Source: JAKZRT01 sp965247915
GTDB taxonomy: Bacteria > Pseudomonadota > Alphaproteobacteria > Rhodobacterales > Rhodobacteraceae
Length of the DNA: 64,000 nucleotides
Reading direction: 5' to 3'
Assembly: GCA_965247915.1 (NCBI GenBank)
Contig: OZ252048.1
Coordinates: forward strand, 1,736,001 to 1,800,000
Shown here: piece by piece, positions 33,937-43,309 of the stretch
Layout of the letters: each line of letters begins with the position of its first letter
Numbering within the stretch: the first letter of the stretch is position 1
Made by a program: the position numbers and the translations under genes
Notes under the pieces: model-generated
The model's database searches: none
What the model saw: the letters and a program-made list of their open reading frames with translations, nothing else
What the model was told of the DNA's origin: nothing

Positions 33937-34542
33937 TCACTCAGTCTCGCTTTGATTATCCTCTCGAATCGCCTTACGATCGCTTGCGAATGTCCATTGC
34001 GAGAATTCGCCCTCTTCGATCGGACCTTCCTGGCCAGTAAAAGTGAAAGAGCGGCTACCTTCAGCATTATTGTAGACATAATGCAGTTTTAGCCGATGGA
34101 AGTGCTCAGGCAATTGGGCAATTGCCATCAGTTGGGTCTCAGAACCGCCATGTTCTCCAAGTTTGCGAAGGGACAGGTCTTTTTCAAAACTATCCAACGT
34201 GAACTCCGGAACGAAGTCCGCGCCTTGGGTCGCACCAATGATGACCCTTGAATGGGCCTTGGCATATCGAGACCACCCGTCGGGACAGCTATCAGTGTCG
34301 AAAGCGACTACGGCGCCCGTAGGAATGCTGGCCGCCTCGATCCTCTGATGCGGGTGGCCGGCCAGAGACTGAAGCTCGGATTCCGGGACGCCGCCCAACA
34401 ATTTAATCATAGTCCCGTCTGAAAAGGTCTGCCACAATAGCGCCAAGGCTCCAAGAATAACTGCGCTCAGGACCGCTACGCCGACTTTTTCTCCAATATT
34501 CGTAAACATCCAACCCTCCATCTTCGAAATATCCGGCACCAT
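33937..34542 (-). pseudogene. Membrane-anchored tail-collar-like protein, truncated by IS3
   Basis: A 201-codon ORF with an N-terminal transmembrane helix (VGVAVLSAVILGALALLW) and a downstream phage-collar-type domain: IPTGAVVAFDTDSCPDGWSR, then GEHGGSETQLMAIAQLPEHFH. The frame runs into the IS3 end, whose TGA supplies the stop, so the usual C-terminal strand of a collar domain is missing. Start options are 34542, 34521 and 34509. A bacterial surface protein or phage relic; not assigned. Confidence 0.55.
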
Positions 34543-34708
34543 AGCACGGTTTCGGCGGCTTGGGTCAGCGACTCTTCTCTGTGAATTGCCCGATCGACCT
34601 TTCTTCCCGGGGCGTCAGCCCCGGATCGCGCCTGCCCGCCCCATGGCGGGCGCGATTCTCGCTCTCGCCCGGGCAGGTACGATCCTCAACGCTTTTGGTG
34701 ATCGGTAG

Positions 34709-34734
34709 AAAAAAGGGCGGTCCGGAGACCGCCC
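34709..34734 (-). terminator. Terminator of acs
   Basis: GGGCGGTC-CGGA-GACCGCCC (34715-34734) forms a perfect 8-bp stem; on the minus strand it is followed by six T. It lies about 58 bases past the acs stop. The stretch from 34543 to here holds only GC-rich hairpins (for example GGGGCGTCAGCCCC) and no gene. Confidence 0.85.
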
Positions 34735-34792
34735 GGTCTATCAGGGAGATGGGATCAGGTGAGGTCCCGGATCAGGTCCGGGACGCGAAGGG

Positions 34793-36730
34793 CTATTTCA
34801 ACCGGTTGGCAATCAGATCATCGACGACGGCGGGATCGGCCAGCGTTGAGGTGTCGCCTAATGCGCCATAGTCATCCTCGGCGATCTTGCGCAGGATGCG
34901 GCGCATGATCTTGCCGGAGCGGGTTTTGGGCAGGCCGGGGGCCCATTGGACGTGGTCGGGCGAAGCGATCGGGCCGATCTCCTTGCGGACATGGCCCCTG
35001 AGTTCGAGTTTCAGGTCGTCGGTATATTCCTCGCCGGCCATCAGCGTGACATAGCAATAGATGCCTTGCCCCTTGATGGCGTGCGGGAAGCCCACCACCG
35101 CCGCCTCGGCCACTTTTTCGTGGGCCACTAGCGCGCTTTCAACCTCCGCGGTGCCCATGCTGTGGCCCGAGACGTTGATTACGTCGTCCACCCGTCCAGT
35201 TATCCAGTAATAGCCATCGGCATCGCGGCGGCAGCCGTCGCCGGTGAAATAATAGCCTTTGTAATCAGCGAAATAGGTGGCCACGAAGCGGTCGTGGTCG
35301 CCATAGATGCTGCGCATTTGTCCCGGCCACGAGGCTTTCATGCACAAAACGCCTTCAGCTTGCGTCGTGGTGATCGCGGCCCCGGTGGTGGGGTCCAGGA
35401 TCGCCGGTTCGACGCCGAAGAACGGCAGCGTGCAGGAGCCGGGTTTGGTTGTCGTGGCCCCGGGCAGCGGCGTCATCAAGTGGCCGCCGGTTTCGGTCTG
35501 CCACCAGGTGTCGACGATCGGGCAGGTGCCGCCGCCGACGACCTCGTTGTACCAGTTCCAGGCCTCGGGGTTGATCGGCTCGCCCACGGTGCCCAGCACT
35601 TTGAGCGCCGAAAGGTCGTGTTTGGCCACCCATTCGGGGCCCTGCGCCATCAACGCCCGGATCGCCGTCGGCGCGGTGTAGAACTGGTTGACCGAATGTT
35701 TCTCGCAGACCGCCCAGAACCGGCCCGCATCGGGGTAGGTCGGGATGCCCTCAAACATCAGCGTGGTGGCGCCATTGGCCAGCGGTCCATAGACAATATA
35801 GCTGTGCCCGGTGACCCAGCCGACATCCGCCGTGCACCAATAGATATCGCCGTCGTGGTAGTCGAAAACATATTCATGGGTCATCGCGGCCCAGACCAGA
35901 TAGCCGCCGGTGGTGTGAACAACCCCCTTGGGCATTCCCGTCGAGCCCGAGGTGTAAAGGATGAAAAGCGGATCTTCGGCGTTCATCGGCTCGGGCGGGC
36001 AATAGGCGCTGGCATCGGCCATCAGCGCCGCGTAGGAATGATCGCGGCCCGGTTTCATGCCCGGCCCGCCGCCGGTGCGGCCAACCACCAGCATCGGGAC
36101 GTCGCCGCAGATCTCCATGGCGCGGTCGGCGTTGGCCTTCAGCGGCGTCGCTTTGCCGCCGCGCGGGGCCTCGTCAGCGGTGACCAACAGTGCGGCGCTG
36201 CACCCCGCGACCCGGGCGGCCAGCGCGTCGGGGGAAAAGCCGCCAAAGACAATCGAATGAATGGCCCCGATGCGCGCGCAGGCCAGCATGGCGTAAGCAG
36301 CCTCGGGGATCATCGGCATATAGAGCACCACCCGGTCGCCCTTCTTGATGCCAAGGCCCTTCATAACGTTGGAAAGTTTGTTCACCTTGCGCGAAAGTTC
36401 GTTATAGGTGATGTGCTTGTCGATGTTTGGATCATCGCTTTCCCAGATGATCGCGGTCTGGTCGCCGCGCGTCGCCAGATGCCGGTCGATGCAATTGGCG
36501 GCGACGTTCAGGGTGCCGTCCTCATACCATTTGATCGACACATCGGGGTGGGCAAAGCTGACGTTCCTGACCTTGGTGAACGGCGTGATCCAGTCGATGC
36601 GTTTCCCATGCTCAGCCCAGAAGGCATCGGGATCGGTGACCGAGGCGGCGTACATCGCATCGTATTTCGCGGCATCGATGTGGGCGTTGGCTGCGAATTC
36701 GGGCGCGGGGGGGTAGGTGGTGTCAGTCAT
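34793..36730 (-). CDS. acs: Acetyl-CoA synthetase
   Basis: A 645-residue AMP-forming enzyme making acetyl-CoA from acetate. The P-loop-like motif is YTSGSTGMPKGVVHTTGGY, the acetate site includes VDTWWQTETGGH, and the catalytic Lys near the C-terminus is in RSGKIMRRILRKIAED; that Lys is the usual acetylation target. The start at 36730 (MTDTTYPPAPEFAAN) is preferred over an upstream ATG, which would overlap a terminator hairpin. Confidence 0.95.
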   Translation of the reverse strand: MTDTTYPPAPEFAANAHIDAAKYDAMYAASVTDPDAFWAEHGKRIDWITPFTKVRNVSFAHPDVSIKWYEDGTLNVAANCIDRHLATRGDQTAIIWESDDPNIDKHITYNELSRKVNKLSNVMKGLGIKKGDRVVLYMPMIPEAAYAMLACARIGAIHSIVFGGFSPDALAARVAGCSAALLVTADEAPRGGKATPLKANADRAMEICGDVPMLVVGRTGGGPGMKPGRDHSYAALMADASAYCPPEPMNAEDPLFILYTSGSTGMPKGVVHTTGGYLVWAAMTHEYVFDYHDGDIYWCTADVGWVTGHSYIVYGPLANGATTLMFEGIPTYPDAGRFWAVCEKHSVNQFYTAPTAIRALMAQGPEWVAKHDLSALKVLGTVGEPINPEAWNWYNEVVGGGTCPIVDTWWQTETGGHLMTPLPGATTTKPGSCTLPFFGVEPAILDPTTGAAITTTQAEGVLCMKASWPGQMRSIYGDHDRFVATYFADYKGYYFTGDGCRRDADGYYWITGRVDDVINVSGHSMGTAEVESALVAHEKVAEAAVVGFPHAIKGQGIYCYVTLMAGEEYTDDLKLELRGHVRKEIGPIASPDHVQWAPGLPKTRSGKIMRRILRKIAEDDYGALGDTSTLADPAVVDDLIANRLK

Positions 36731-36745
36731 GTCGGTTCCGTGGTC

Positions 36746-36768
36746 AAAAAAAGCGGCTTTCGCGCCGC
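36746..36768 (-). terminator. Terminator or attenuator just before acs
   Basis: On the minus strand GCGGC-GCGAAA-GCCGC (36753-36768) is followed by seven T (36746-36752) and only 15 bases later by the acs ATG. It ends the liv transcript, or it attenuates acs transcription if the acs promoter is upstream of it. No other acs promoter is obvious. Confidence 0.6.
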
Positions 36769-36824
36769 ATTGGATCAAGCCAGAGGCCGCGGATCAAGTC
36801 CGGAGCACAGATTTCGGACGGATC

Positions 36825-37583
36825 TCAGATGGCCAGATACTCGGCGCGCAGCTTTTCGTCGTCCAGCACTTTCTGGGCGCTGTCGTCATAAACCACCTTG
36901 CCGGTGTCCAGAATAACCGCGCGGTCGGCCAGCTTCAGCGCCGCCACAGCGTTTTGTTCGACGATCACCGTGGTGATGCCCTGATCGCGGATGTGGCTAA
37001 GCGTCTTGGCTATTTCCTGCACGATCACCGGCGCGAGGCCTTCATAAGGCTCGTCGAGCAACAGCACCTTGATGCTGCGCGCCAGCGCCCGGCCGATGGC
37101 CAGCATCTGTTGTTCACCACCCGAAAGTGTCACGCCTTCTTGCTTGCGGCGTTCGCCCAGTCGTGGAAAGAGGTCATAGATACGATCCAGCGACCAGCCG
37201 ATCGGCGGGGCGATTTGCGCCAGTTCGATGTTTTCCTCGACCGTCAGCCCGGCGATGATGCGCCGGTCTTCGGGCACCAGCGCCAGCCCGGCCTGCGCGG
37301 CCTCAAAGCTGGCCATGTTGTGCAGCGGCTGGTGGTCGAGCCAGATCTCGCCACGCGTGACCTGGGGGCTGCCGGTGCGAGCAATCGCTCGCAGGGTCGA
37401 GGTCTTGCCCGCACCATTGCGGCCCAGAAGCGCGAGAATCTCGCCTTCGTGGATGTTGAACGACACGCCTTGCACGATATAGCTTTCGCCGTAATAGGCA
37501 TGCATGTCGTAAACCGAGAAAAACGCCGGTGCCGTGGTGGCGTTGTTGGCGTTTCTGTTGAAGGCTTGGGATTCGACGTTCAT
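36825..37583 (-). CDS. livF: Branched-chain amino-acid-type ABC transporter ATPase LivF
   Basis: A 252-residue ATPase. Walker A is LLGRNGAGKTSTLRAI, the signature VTLSGGEQQMLAIGRALA and Walker B VLLLDEPYEGLAP. The ATG at 37583 has AGGGGG eight bases upstream; an in-frame GTG at 37592 is possible. The last gene of an operon with order K-H-M-G-F. A urea (Urt) transporter has the same gene order, so the substrate is open. Confidence 0.85.
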   Translation of the reverse strand: MNVESQAFNRNANNATTAPAFFSVYDMHAYYGESYIVQGVSFNIHEGEILALLGRNGAGKTSTLRAIARTGSPQVTRGEIWLDHQPLHNMASFEAAQAGLALVPEDRRIIAGLTVEENIELAQIAPPIGWSLDRIYDLFPRLGERRKQEGVTLSGGEQQMLAIGRALARSIKVLLLDEPYEGLAPVIVQEIAKTLSHIRDQGITTVIVEQNAVAALKLADRAVILDTGKVVYDDSAQKVLDDEKLRAEYLAI

Positions 37584-37595
37584 CTCTGGCACCCC

Positions 37596-38349
37596 CTAAT
37601 GCGCCTGGCCGAGATAGGCTTCCTGAACTTTCGGATGGCCTTTGATGTTGTCGGGTGTGTCCTTGACCAGCGGTGAGCCCTGGGCCAGCACGGTGATGCG
37701 CTCGGCCAGGCTGAAGACCACGTGCATATCGTGCTCGATGATGACCATGGTGATGTCGCGCTGGTTGTGGATTTCTTTGAGCAGGTCGATGGTGTTGTTG
37801 GTGTCGGCGCGGGCCATGCCGGCGGTCGGTTCGTCCAAAAGCAGCAGCTTGGGGTCCTGGACCAGGCACATCGCCATCTCGAGCCGCCGTTTGTCGCCGC
37901 GCGAAAGCGACGCCGCGTTGATGTCGCGCTTTTCGATCATGCTGACGTCTTTCAGAAGCGCAGGCCTTTTCGCGAAGCGCCTTTTCGTTGGCGACCGATC
38001 CGAAGGCATGCAGCCGGAACGCCCCGTCGCGCTTGGCAAAGCAGGGTATCATGACGTTGTCGAGCACGCTGAGGTCGCCGAATATCTCGGGCGTCTGAAA
38101 CACCCGGCTGATGCCCATCTGGTTGATCTCGTGCGGTTTGCGGCCCAGCACCGACTGGCCCATGAACATGACGGAACCGGTGTCGGGGATCAGCTTGCCG
38201 ATCAGACAGTTCAGCAGGGTCGATTTGCCGGCCCCGTTCGGGCCAATGATGGCGTGAAGCGAATTTTCCTTGACGCTGAGGTTGACGTCGCCAAGCGCTT
38301 GCAGACCACCGAACCGTTTGTTCACGCATTTGACTTCAAGAATACCCAT
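37596..38349 (-). pseudogene. livG: LivG ATPase, single-base frameshift
   Basis: The N-terminal half (Walker A in IIGPNGAGKSTLLNCLIG) is in one frame up to REKA, and the rest (signature ASLSRGDKRRLEMAMCLVQD, Walker B LLLLDEPTAGM) is in another. An extra base near 37962 (minus-strand GGCCTGCGC) explains it; without it the gene is 250 residues. The LSRGDKRRLE signature is slightly unusual (LSHGEQR expected). Dead or a sequencing error. Confidence 0.75.
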
Positions 38350-38360
38350 ATCCGGTCTCC

Positions 38361-39578
38361 TTATTCGGCCACGTGGGGCGCGGGTTTCGGGGCGTATTTC
38401 TTGGCGGCATCCCTGACGCCGTGGTCGCGGCGGAAGAGGCGCGCGATACGCTGGCCGCCTTCGACCAGACCACCAGGCAGGAAGATGACGACGGCCATGA
38501 ACAACTGCCCGAGCGTCAGGTGCCAGCCCTTTCCGACAAAGGGATGCACGATGGTGACCAGAAAATCCTCGATCCCGTCGGGCAGGAGTGCAAACCAGCC
38601 GTGCAGGACATTGTCGTTGATCTTGGAAAAGATGTTCTCGAAGTATTTGATGAAACCGGCGCCAAGGATCGGCCCGATCAGGGTGCCGGCGCCGCCCAGG
38701 ATGGTCATCAGAACCACTTCGCCCGAGGCCGTCCACTGCATCCGCTCGGCACCCGCAAGCGGGTCCATCGACGCCAAAAGACCCCCCGCAAGCCCGGCGT
38801 AGGTGCCCGAGATCACGAAGGCCGCCAGGGCGTAGGGGCGCGCGTTCAGCCCGGTGTAACTCAGGCGCTGCTGGTTCGATTTGATGGCGCGCAACATCAT
38901 CCCAAAGGGCGACCGGAAAAGACGGATGGCGAAGTAAAACGACCCGAGCATGACGACAGCCGCCAGATAGTATCCGGCATTGAAGTCAAACGACCACGCG
39001 CCCGCATCCAGCCGATAGGTCGACCGCATCGACAGTCCGAAAAGGTGCGGCAGGTTCGGCAGGTGGTCGCCGTGGAACCACTGAGGGTCGTTGGCATAGA
39101 CCTGAAGCCCGGTCTCGCCATTGGTCAGGTTGAACTTGGGGTTCGACAGCACCGAATAGGCCAGCGCGAACATCATCTGGGCGAACGCCAGCGTCAGGAT
39201 CGAGAAATAGATGCCCGACCGGCGCAGCGAAATATAACCGATTGCCAGCGCAAAGATCGCCGTGACGATGACCGAAAGTGCGATAGCGGGGATCACGTTG
39301 TAGGTGAGCAACTTGAAAATCCACACCGCCGAATAGCTGCCGATGCCCAAGAACGCCGCGTGCCCGAAGGAAAGGTAACCGGTCAGTCCGAAAAGGATGT
39401 TGAACCCTATGGCGAAGATGCCGAAAATCACGAACCGCTGCATCAGGTCGGGATAACCCGCGTTGAACTGGGCCATGCCCGACTCGGTGGGGAAGGGGTT
39501 CAAGAGGAACGGCGCGAGCAAGGCCATCGCCGCCACAATCACCAAAAGCGTGGTGTCTTTTTTGTTGAGACCCAGCAT
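38361..39578 (-). CDS. livM: Branched-chain amino-acid-type ABC permease LivM
   Basis: A 405-residue permease with about nine hydrophobic helices. The family segments GYLSFGHAAFLGIGSYSAVW and YAGLAGGLLASMDPLAG are visible, plus an EMLGGAGTLIGP-like GGAGTLIGPILGAGFI segment. A long periplasmic loop sits in the middle. It lies 11 bases before livG and 3 bases after livH. Confidence 0.9.
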   Translation of the reverse strand: MLGLNKKDTTLLVIVAAMALLAPFLLNPFPTESGMAQFNAGYPDLMQRFVIFGIFAIGFNILFGLTGYLSFGHAAFLGIGSYSAVWIFKLLTYNVIPAIALSVIVTAIFALAIGYISLRRSGIYFSILTLAFAQMMFALAYSVLSNPKFNLTNGETGLQVYANDPQWFHGDHLPNLPHLFGLSMRSTYRLDAGAWSFDFNAGYYLAAVVMLGSFYFAIRLFRSPFGMMLRAIKSNQQRLSYTGLNARPYALAAFVISGTYAGLAGGLLASMDPLAGAERMQWTASGEVVLMTILGGAGTLIGPILGAGFIKYFENIFSKINDNVLHGWFALLPDGIEDFLVTIVHPFVGKGWHLTLGQLFMAVVIFLPGGLVEGGQRIARLFRRDHGVRDAAKKYAPKPAPHVAE

Positions 39579-39581
39579 GGC

Positions 39582-40613
39582 TTAATCCTCCATCACGCTC
39601 TTGCGGCCCATCAGGCCACGGGGGCGGGCAAGCAGCACGATAATTGCGACCAGGTAGATGATGATCTGGTTGATCCCGGGAATGGTGGTGGTGGCCCAGG
39701 TCGTAGAGGCGAAACTTTCCAGTATGCCCAGCATGAACCCGGCCAGCACTGCCCCCGGCAAAGACCCCATGCCGCCGACCACGACCACAACGAAGCTGAG
39801 AACTAGAAAGTCCATGCCCATGTGGTAATTGGGCGGGCTCACGGGCCCGTACATGACCCCTGCCAGACCGGCGACCCCGGCAGCGACGCCGAACATGATG
39901 GTGAACTTCTTGTCAATGTCGATGCCCGGCAGGCCCACGGTTTCGCGGTCGGCCATGCCGGCGCGGACAACCATGCCGAAGGTGGTGAATTGCAGGAACC
40001 CGAAAATACCGGCAATGACCACAAGTGCGAAGGCGAAATAGATTATGCGCCAGATCGGATAGATGATCGCGTTGGCGTTGAAGCCAACCATGACCCCGAG
40101 ATCCAGCGACCCTTTCAGTGCGTCAGGCGCCGGAGTCTGGATCGGGTTGGCGCCGAAATAGTATTTGATGATTTCCTGCAGCACGATGGCCAGGCCAAAG
40201 GTGACCAGGATCTGATCGGCGTGCGGACGCTTGTAGAAATGCTTAATCAGCCCGCGTTCCATGACGAACCCGATAGTGACCATGATCGGGATGGCGAAAA
40301 GAATCGCCAGCGGCACCGACCAGTCGATTATGCTCGACCCGACTTCGGGACCGAACCATTTTTCAAGGTAGGGCGTATAAACCTTCAGCGGTTTGCCCAG
40401 AAAATCGGTCTGGGTCGGGTCAAGCGTGACAAAGCTGAGCGACAGGATGCGCTGAAGCGCGACCGCGCAGAACGCGCCGATCATGAAAAGCGCGCCGTGG
40501 GCGAAGTTCACCACACCGAGCGTGCCAAAAATCAGGGTCAGACCAAGGGCGATCAGCGCATAGGCCGAGCCTTTGTCCAGACCGTTCAGGATTTGCAGTA
40601 AGAATGCGTCCAT
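39582..40613 (-). CDS. livH: Branched-chain amino-acid-type ABC permease LivH
   Basis: A 343-residue permease with GSAYALIALGLTLIFGTLGV at the N-terminus and GVAAGVAGLAGVMYGPVSPP and GGMGSLPGAVLAGFMLGILE near the C-terminus, the LivH signature regions. A ~70-residue insert near residues 60-100 is longer than usual for LivH. Follows the binding-protein gene with a ~110-base gap. Confidence 0.9.
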   Translation of the reverse strand: MDAFLLQILNGLDKGSAYALIALGLTLIFGTLGVVNFAHGALFMIGAFCAVALQRILSLSFVTLDPTQTDFLGKPLKVYTPYLEKWFGPEVGSSIIDWSVPLAILFAIPIMVTIGFVMERGLIKHFYKRPHADQILVTFGLAIVLQEIIKYYFGANPIQTPAPDALKGSLDLGVMVGFNANAIIYPIWRIIYFAFALVVIAGIFGFLQFTTFGMVVRAGMADRETVGLPGIDIDKKFTIMFGVAAGVAGLAGVMYGPVSPPNYHMGMDFLVLSFVVVVVGGMGSLPGAVLAGFMLGILESFASTTWATTTIPGINQIIIYLVAIIVLLARPRGLMGRKSVMED

Positions 40614-40723
40614 GGTCCCACTCGCAGGTTATCTGGGCGTGATCCGCCGTCGCTGACGGAAGATACCGGTTGTCGCAGTGTGCTGGCCGCGCGAACGCGA
40701 CCAGCGTTTTTTTGGAGCGCGGC

Positions 40724-41693
40724 TTAGGCGCCTGTGTTACAATCGCCCAGCTCGCCACCGGCGAACATCGGGTGGTCAGGCGCATATTCGACCTGCGCAC
40801 GCGGCGTAATCTCGACGACTTCCAGCGTGTCGTAGGCGTTGGTCGGGTTTTCGTTCCCGCGCACAACCAGAACGTCCTTTAAGCACTGGTGGTCGGCGGC
40901 GCGGTACAGCGTCGGACCGTTGCCAAGACCGTCAAACTCGAAGTCTTCCAGCGCTTCGGCGACCGCACAGGGGTTGAACGAACCGGCGCGTGTAACGGCG
41001 TCGGCGTAAAGCAGCGTCTGCACATAGCAGGTGTGCGCCGAGTTCGACGGCGGACGACCGTGGATTTCACCGAAGGATTGCACGAAGGCTTTGGTGCCCG
41101 TGTCCTGCAGCTGCCAGTTCCAGTTCATCGAGCCCAGAACGCCTTTGATGTTCTCGCCAGCACCGGCGGCCATCAGTTCGGAATACAGCGGCACGATGAT
41201 CTCGAAGTTCTTGCCGTTAACCTGCTTGTCGCGCAGGCCGAACTGGATCGCGTTGGTCAGCGAGTTGACCATGTTGCCGCCGTAGTGGTTCAGCACCAGA
41301 ATGTCGGCACCCGAGTTCAGAACCGGTGTGATGTAGGCCGAGAAGTCGGTCGAGGCGAGAGGGGTCAGCACGTTGTTGACGGTTTCCCAACCCTGGCTTT
41401 CGGTCACGGCCTGGATCGATTCCTGCTGGGTCCAGCCCCAGGTGTAATCGGCGGTCAGGTGATAGGCGCGACGATCAGCACCATAAGCTTCCTTCAACAC
41501 GGGTGCCAAGGCGGCGCCGGACATGTAGGCGTTAAAGAAGTGGCGGAAACCGTTGGCTTTCTTGTCTTTTCCGGTGGTGTCGTTCGAATGCGTCAGACCG
41601 GCCATGAAGATGATGCCAGCCTCTTGGCAGAGGCCCTGAACTGCAATGGCGACGCCCGAGGACGACCCGCCATTGACCATGACAACACCGTCT
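40724..41693 (-). pseudogene. livK: Periplasmic binding protein, 3' part (IS1595-split livK)
   Basis: The frame entering from the element edge reads KDGVVMVNGGSSSGVAIAVQ and ends at 40724. It forms the main part of a Peripla_BP_6-type receptor (type I fold; HLTADYTWGWTQQES, LTPLASTDFSAYITPVLNSG). Together with 42732-43105 it is 447 residues, in frame, using one copy of the 8-bp duplication. A receptor cut in two leaves the transporter without a solute. Confidence 0.85.
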
Positions 41694-41701
41694 TTTTCGA
41701 T

Positions 41702-42731
41702 GGCTCAGTTTACGAACTGTATGCATGGCGTGTGATAGCAGCGGCCAAACAGGCTCGCGGCGAGGTCTGTGGTGTGAGTTTGATGAGATGAAACCATTGC
41801 AGGTAGTTGTCGAGATATTTTGTTGCGATGCCACGGTAGCGGCGCAGGAAATCCTTCAGTTGGCTGTGGCGGCTGTTGACCGTCTGAATATGAAAGGCGC
41901 CCCGGGCCCGTTCGCCGGCTGACAGATTGAGGGCTTCGTGGCGAACGCCCATTGCTGTCGCGCAGGGCGGATAGCCGCGGTGACCGTCGGACACCAGCAC
42001 GATGTCCCTGTCGACGACCGGGCTGATCGCCTGTTTCAGCGTGTCGGCATTAACCACCGGAAGAACCGTGCTGAATGTCGTGCCATTACGGTCGGCAGCC
42101 ACTAGAACCGGCACCTGTTCGCACGACAGGCCGCGCTTGCCAGCCTTGCCGCCTCTTTTGCGGGGCTTGCGGTCGAGGGTTCTCTGTCCCTTGTGGCTCT
42201 CCAGAACATAGGTTTCATCGACCTCGACGATCCCTTTGAGCTTTTGCGGGGCCTTCTTTGCAGCCTCCAGAAACCGGTGACGCCAACGGAATGCCGTGTT
42301 GACGGCAAGATTACAGTGATCGGCTGACGCCCGAACCGTTTCTCCCGCAGCCAGGCATCCGCCAAAGGCCAACCATCGGTCTTTGTAGTGAAGCCCGGAC
42401 AAGGGCGTGCCGGTAGCGGCGTTGAATGTGCGCCGACAGATCTTGCACTGGTAACGACGCAGGCCCCGTGCCTTGCCCCGTGACACCGCACCGGGCTTGC
42501 CGCAATGCGGACAGTGCCTATCAGCATCCACCGCAAGTTCGACCGCGGCAAGCGAGGAACCCGACCCTGTCCGCCCTGAAAATACCGCTTCGGCCTCTCT
42601 ACGCTGTGCAGCGCTGAGGCTGTCTATCCCGGCAAGCCAGCACTGAAATTGTTCATTGTCCATCGACATTCGCTATCTCCCTGAATCCAAAAAGAACATA
42701 CCATGAACACATACAGTTCGTAAACTGAGCC
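41702..42731 (-). mobile_element. IS1595-family insertion sequence
   Basis: The element is 1030 bp with terminal repeats GGCTCAGTTTACGAACTGTA at the left and its inverse at the right (near perfect). The 8-bp duplication TTTTCGAT is at 41694-41701 and 42732-42739. One transposase is on the minus strand, like the disrupted gene. Confidence 0.93.
41710..42669 (-). CDS. IS1595-family transposase
   Basis: A 319-residue protein. A zinc-ribbon (CPHCGKPGAVSRGK ... YQCKICRRTFN) is followed by a DDE core: Asp in EVDETYVLES, Asp in VLVSDGHRGY and a His/Glu-type helix in NSRHSQLKDFLRRYRGIATK. Family assigned from the ribbon plus the 8-bp duplication. Intact. Confidence 0.92.
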   Translation of the reverse strand: MSMDNEQFQCWLAGIDSLSAAQRREAEAVFSGRTGSGSSLAAVELAVDADRHCPHCGKPGAVSRGKARGLRRYQCKICRRTFNAATGTPLSGLHYKDRWLAFGGCLAAGETVRASADHCNLAVNTAFRWRHRFLEAAKKAPQKLKGIVEVDETYVLESHKGQRTLDRKPRKRGGKAGKRGLSCEQVPVLVAADRNGTTFSTVLPVVNADTLKQAISPVVDRDIVLVSDGHRGYPPCATAMGVRHEALNLSAGERARGAFHIQTVNSRHSQLKDFLRRYRGIATKYLDNYLQWFHLIKLTPQTSPRACLAAAITRHAYSS

Positions 42732-43105
42732 TTTTCGATCATCGACTTGGCGGATGCGCGGGCGGCGTCGGATTTGGTCTGGGTGTCGCCGGTCACGAAC
42801 TGCGCCTGCTTGCCTAGGATGCCGTTGCCTTGCAGCGCTTTCGAGCTGAAGGTGTTCAGCATGCCGCCGTCGCCCATCCCATTGAGGTGCGCTATGGCCA
42901 GTTCCTGCGCGCGCAGTTCGTCCATGCCTTCTTCGGCATAGGGGCCGGTTTGCGGCACGTTGAAGCCGAGCGTTACCGTCGAACCGGTCGGCTCGTTGGT
43001 ATAGGCCGCGGCGGAACCAGCGGTAAAGATCGTCGGCACGGCAAGGCCTGCCCCGGCAATCGCGCCGGTTTTCAGGACACCGCGACGGGTGAGTTCTGTA
43101 GACAT
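42732..43105 (-). pseudogene. livK: Periplasmic binding protein, 5' part (livK)
   Basis: The N-terminal part has a Tat-type signal (TRRGVLKTGAIAGAGLAVPT) and the start of the receptor fold (VTLGFNVPQTGPYAEEGMDE). The frame continues to SMIEKAQ and then enters the element, which adds a stop. The ATG at 43105 is preceded by GGGAGAAT. Only ~116 residues remain on this side. Confidence 0.88.
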
Positions 43106-43309
43106 GGAAATTCTCCCAAAGATGAAAATCGGCGGCGTATATGGTCACCGCACCTATTTTACTAGGCGGTTGGATTATCGTACCGGGTTAGAAAATTACG
43201 CAATAAGTCATTTTGACAAAAGAAAAATTTTGTAAAGAAATGGACAAAGAATGCCGAATATAGTAAAGTCCTGTCAATAACTGCAAGAAAAAACTGAGAT
43301 TTCACACGT
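43106..43309. promoter_or_regulatory. Divergent AT-rich promoter region, livK and scfR
   Basis: About 200 bases, clearly AT-richer than the genes (for example 43190-43290). It contains TTGACAAAAG (43214) and a TTTTGTAAAG sequence close to the TTTGCAAA-type sites reported for ScfR/RamB regulators. That link is inference from memory. Confidence 0.4.

Larger units (their letters stand above)
32668..33939 (+). mobile_element. IS3-family element, copy B
   Basis: The element is 1272 bp from TGAGCTACCCCCG to GGGGAGTAGCTCA, with orfA and orfB on the + strand. The left flank GAA (32665-32667) pairs with the GAA/TTC next to copy A. The right flank is CTC, and copy A's right flank is AAC, so the second pair of flanks lacks a matching duplication. 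Confidence 0.93.

Noticed and set aside
35162..36916. Open frame of 584 codons on the + strand
   Set aside because: Fully antisense to acs, which has clear motifs; shadow frame.
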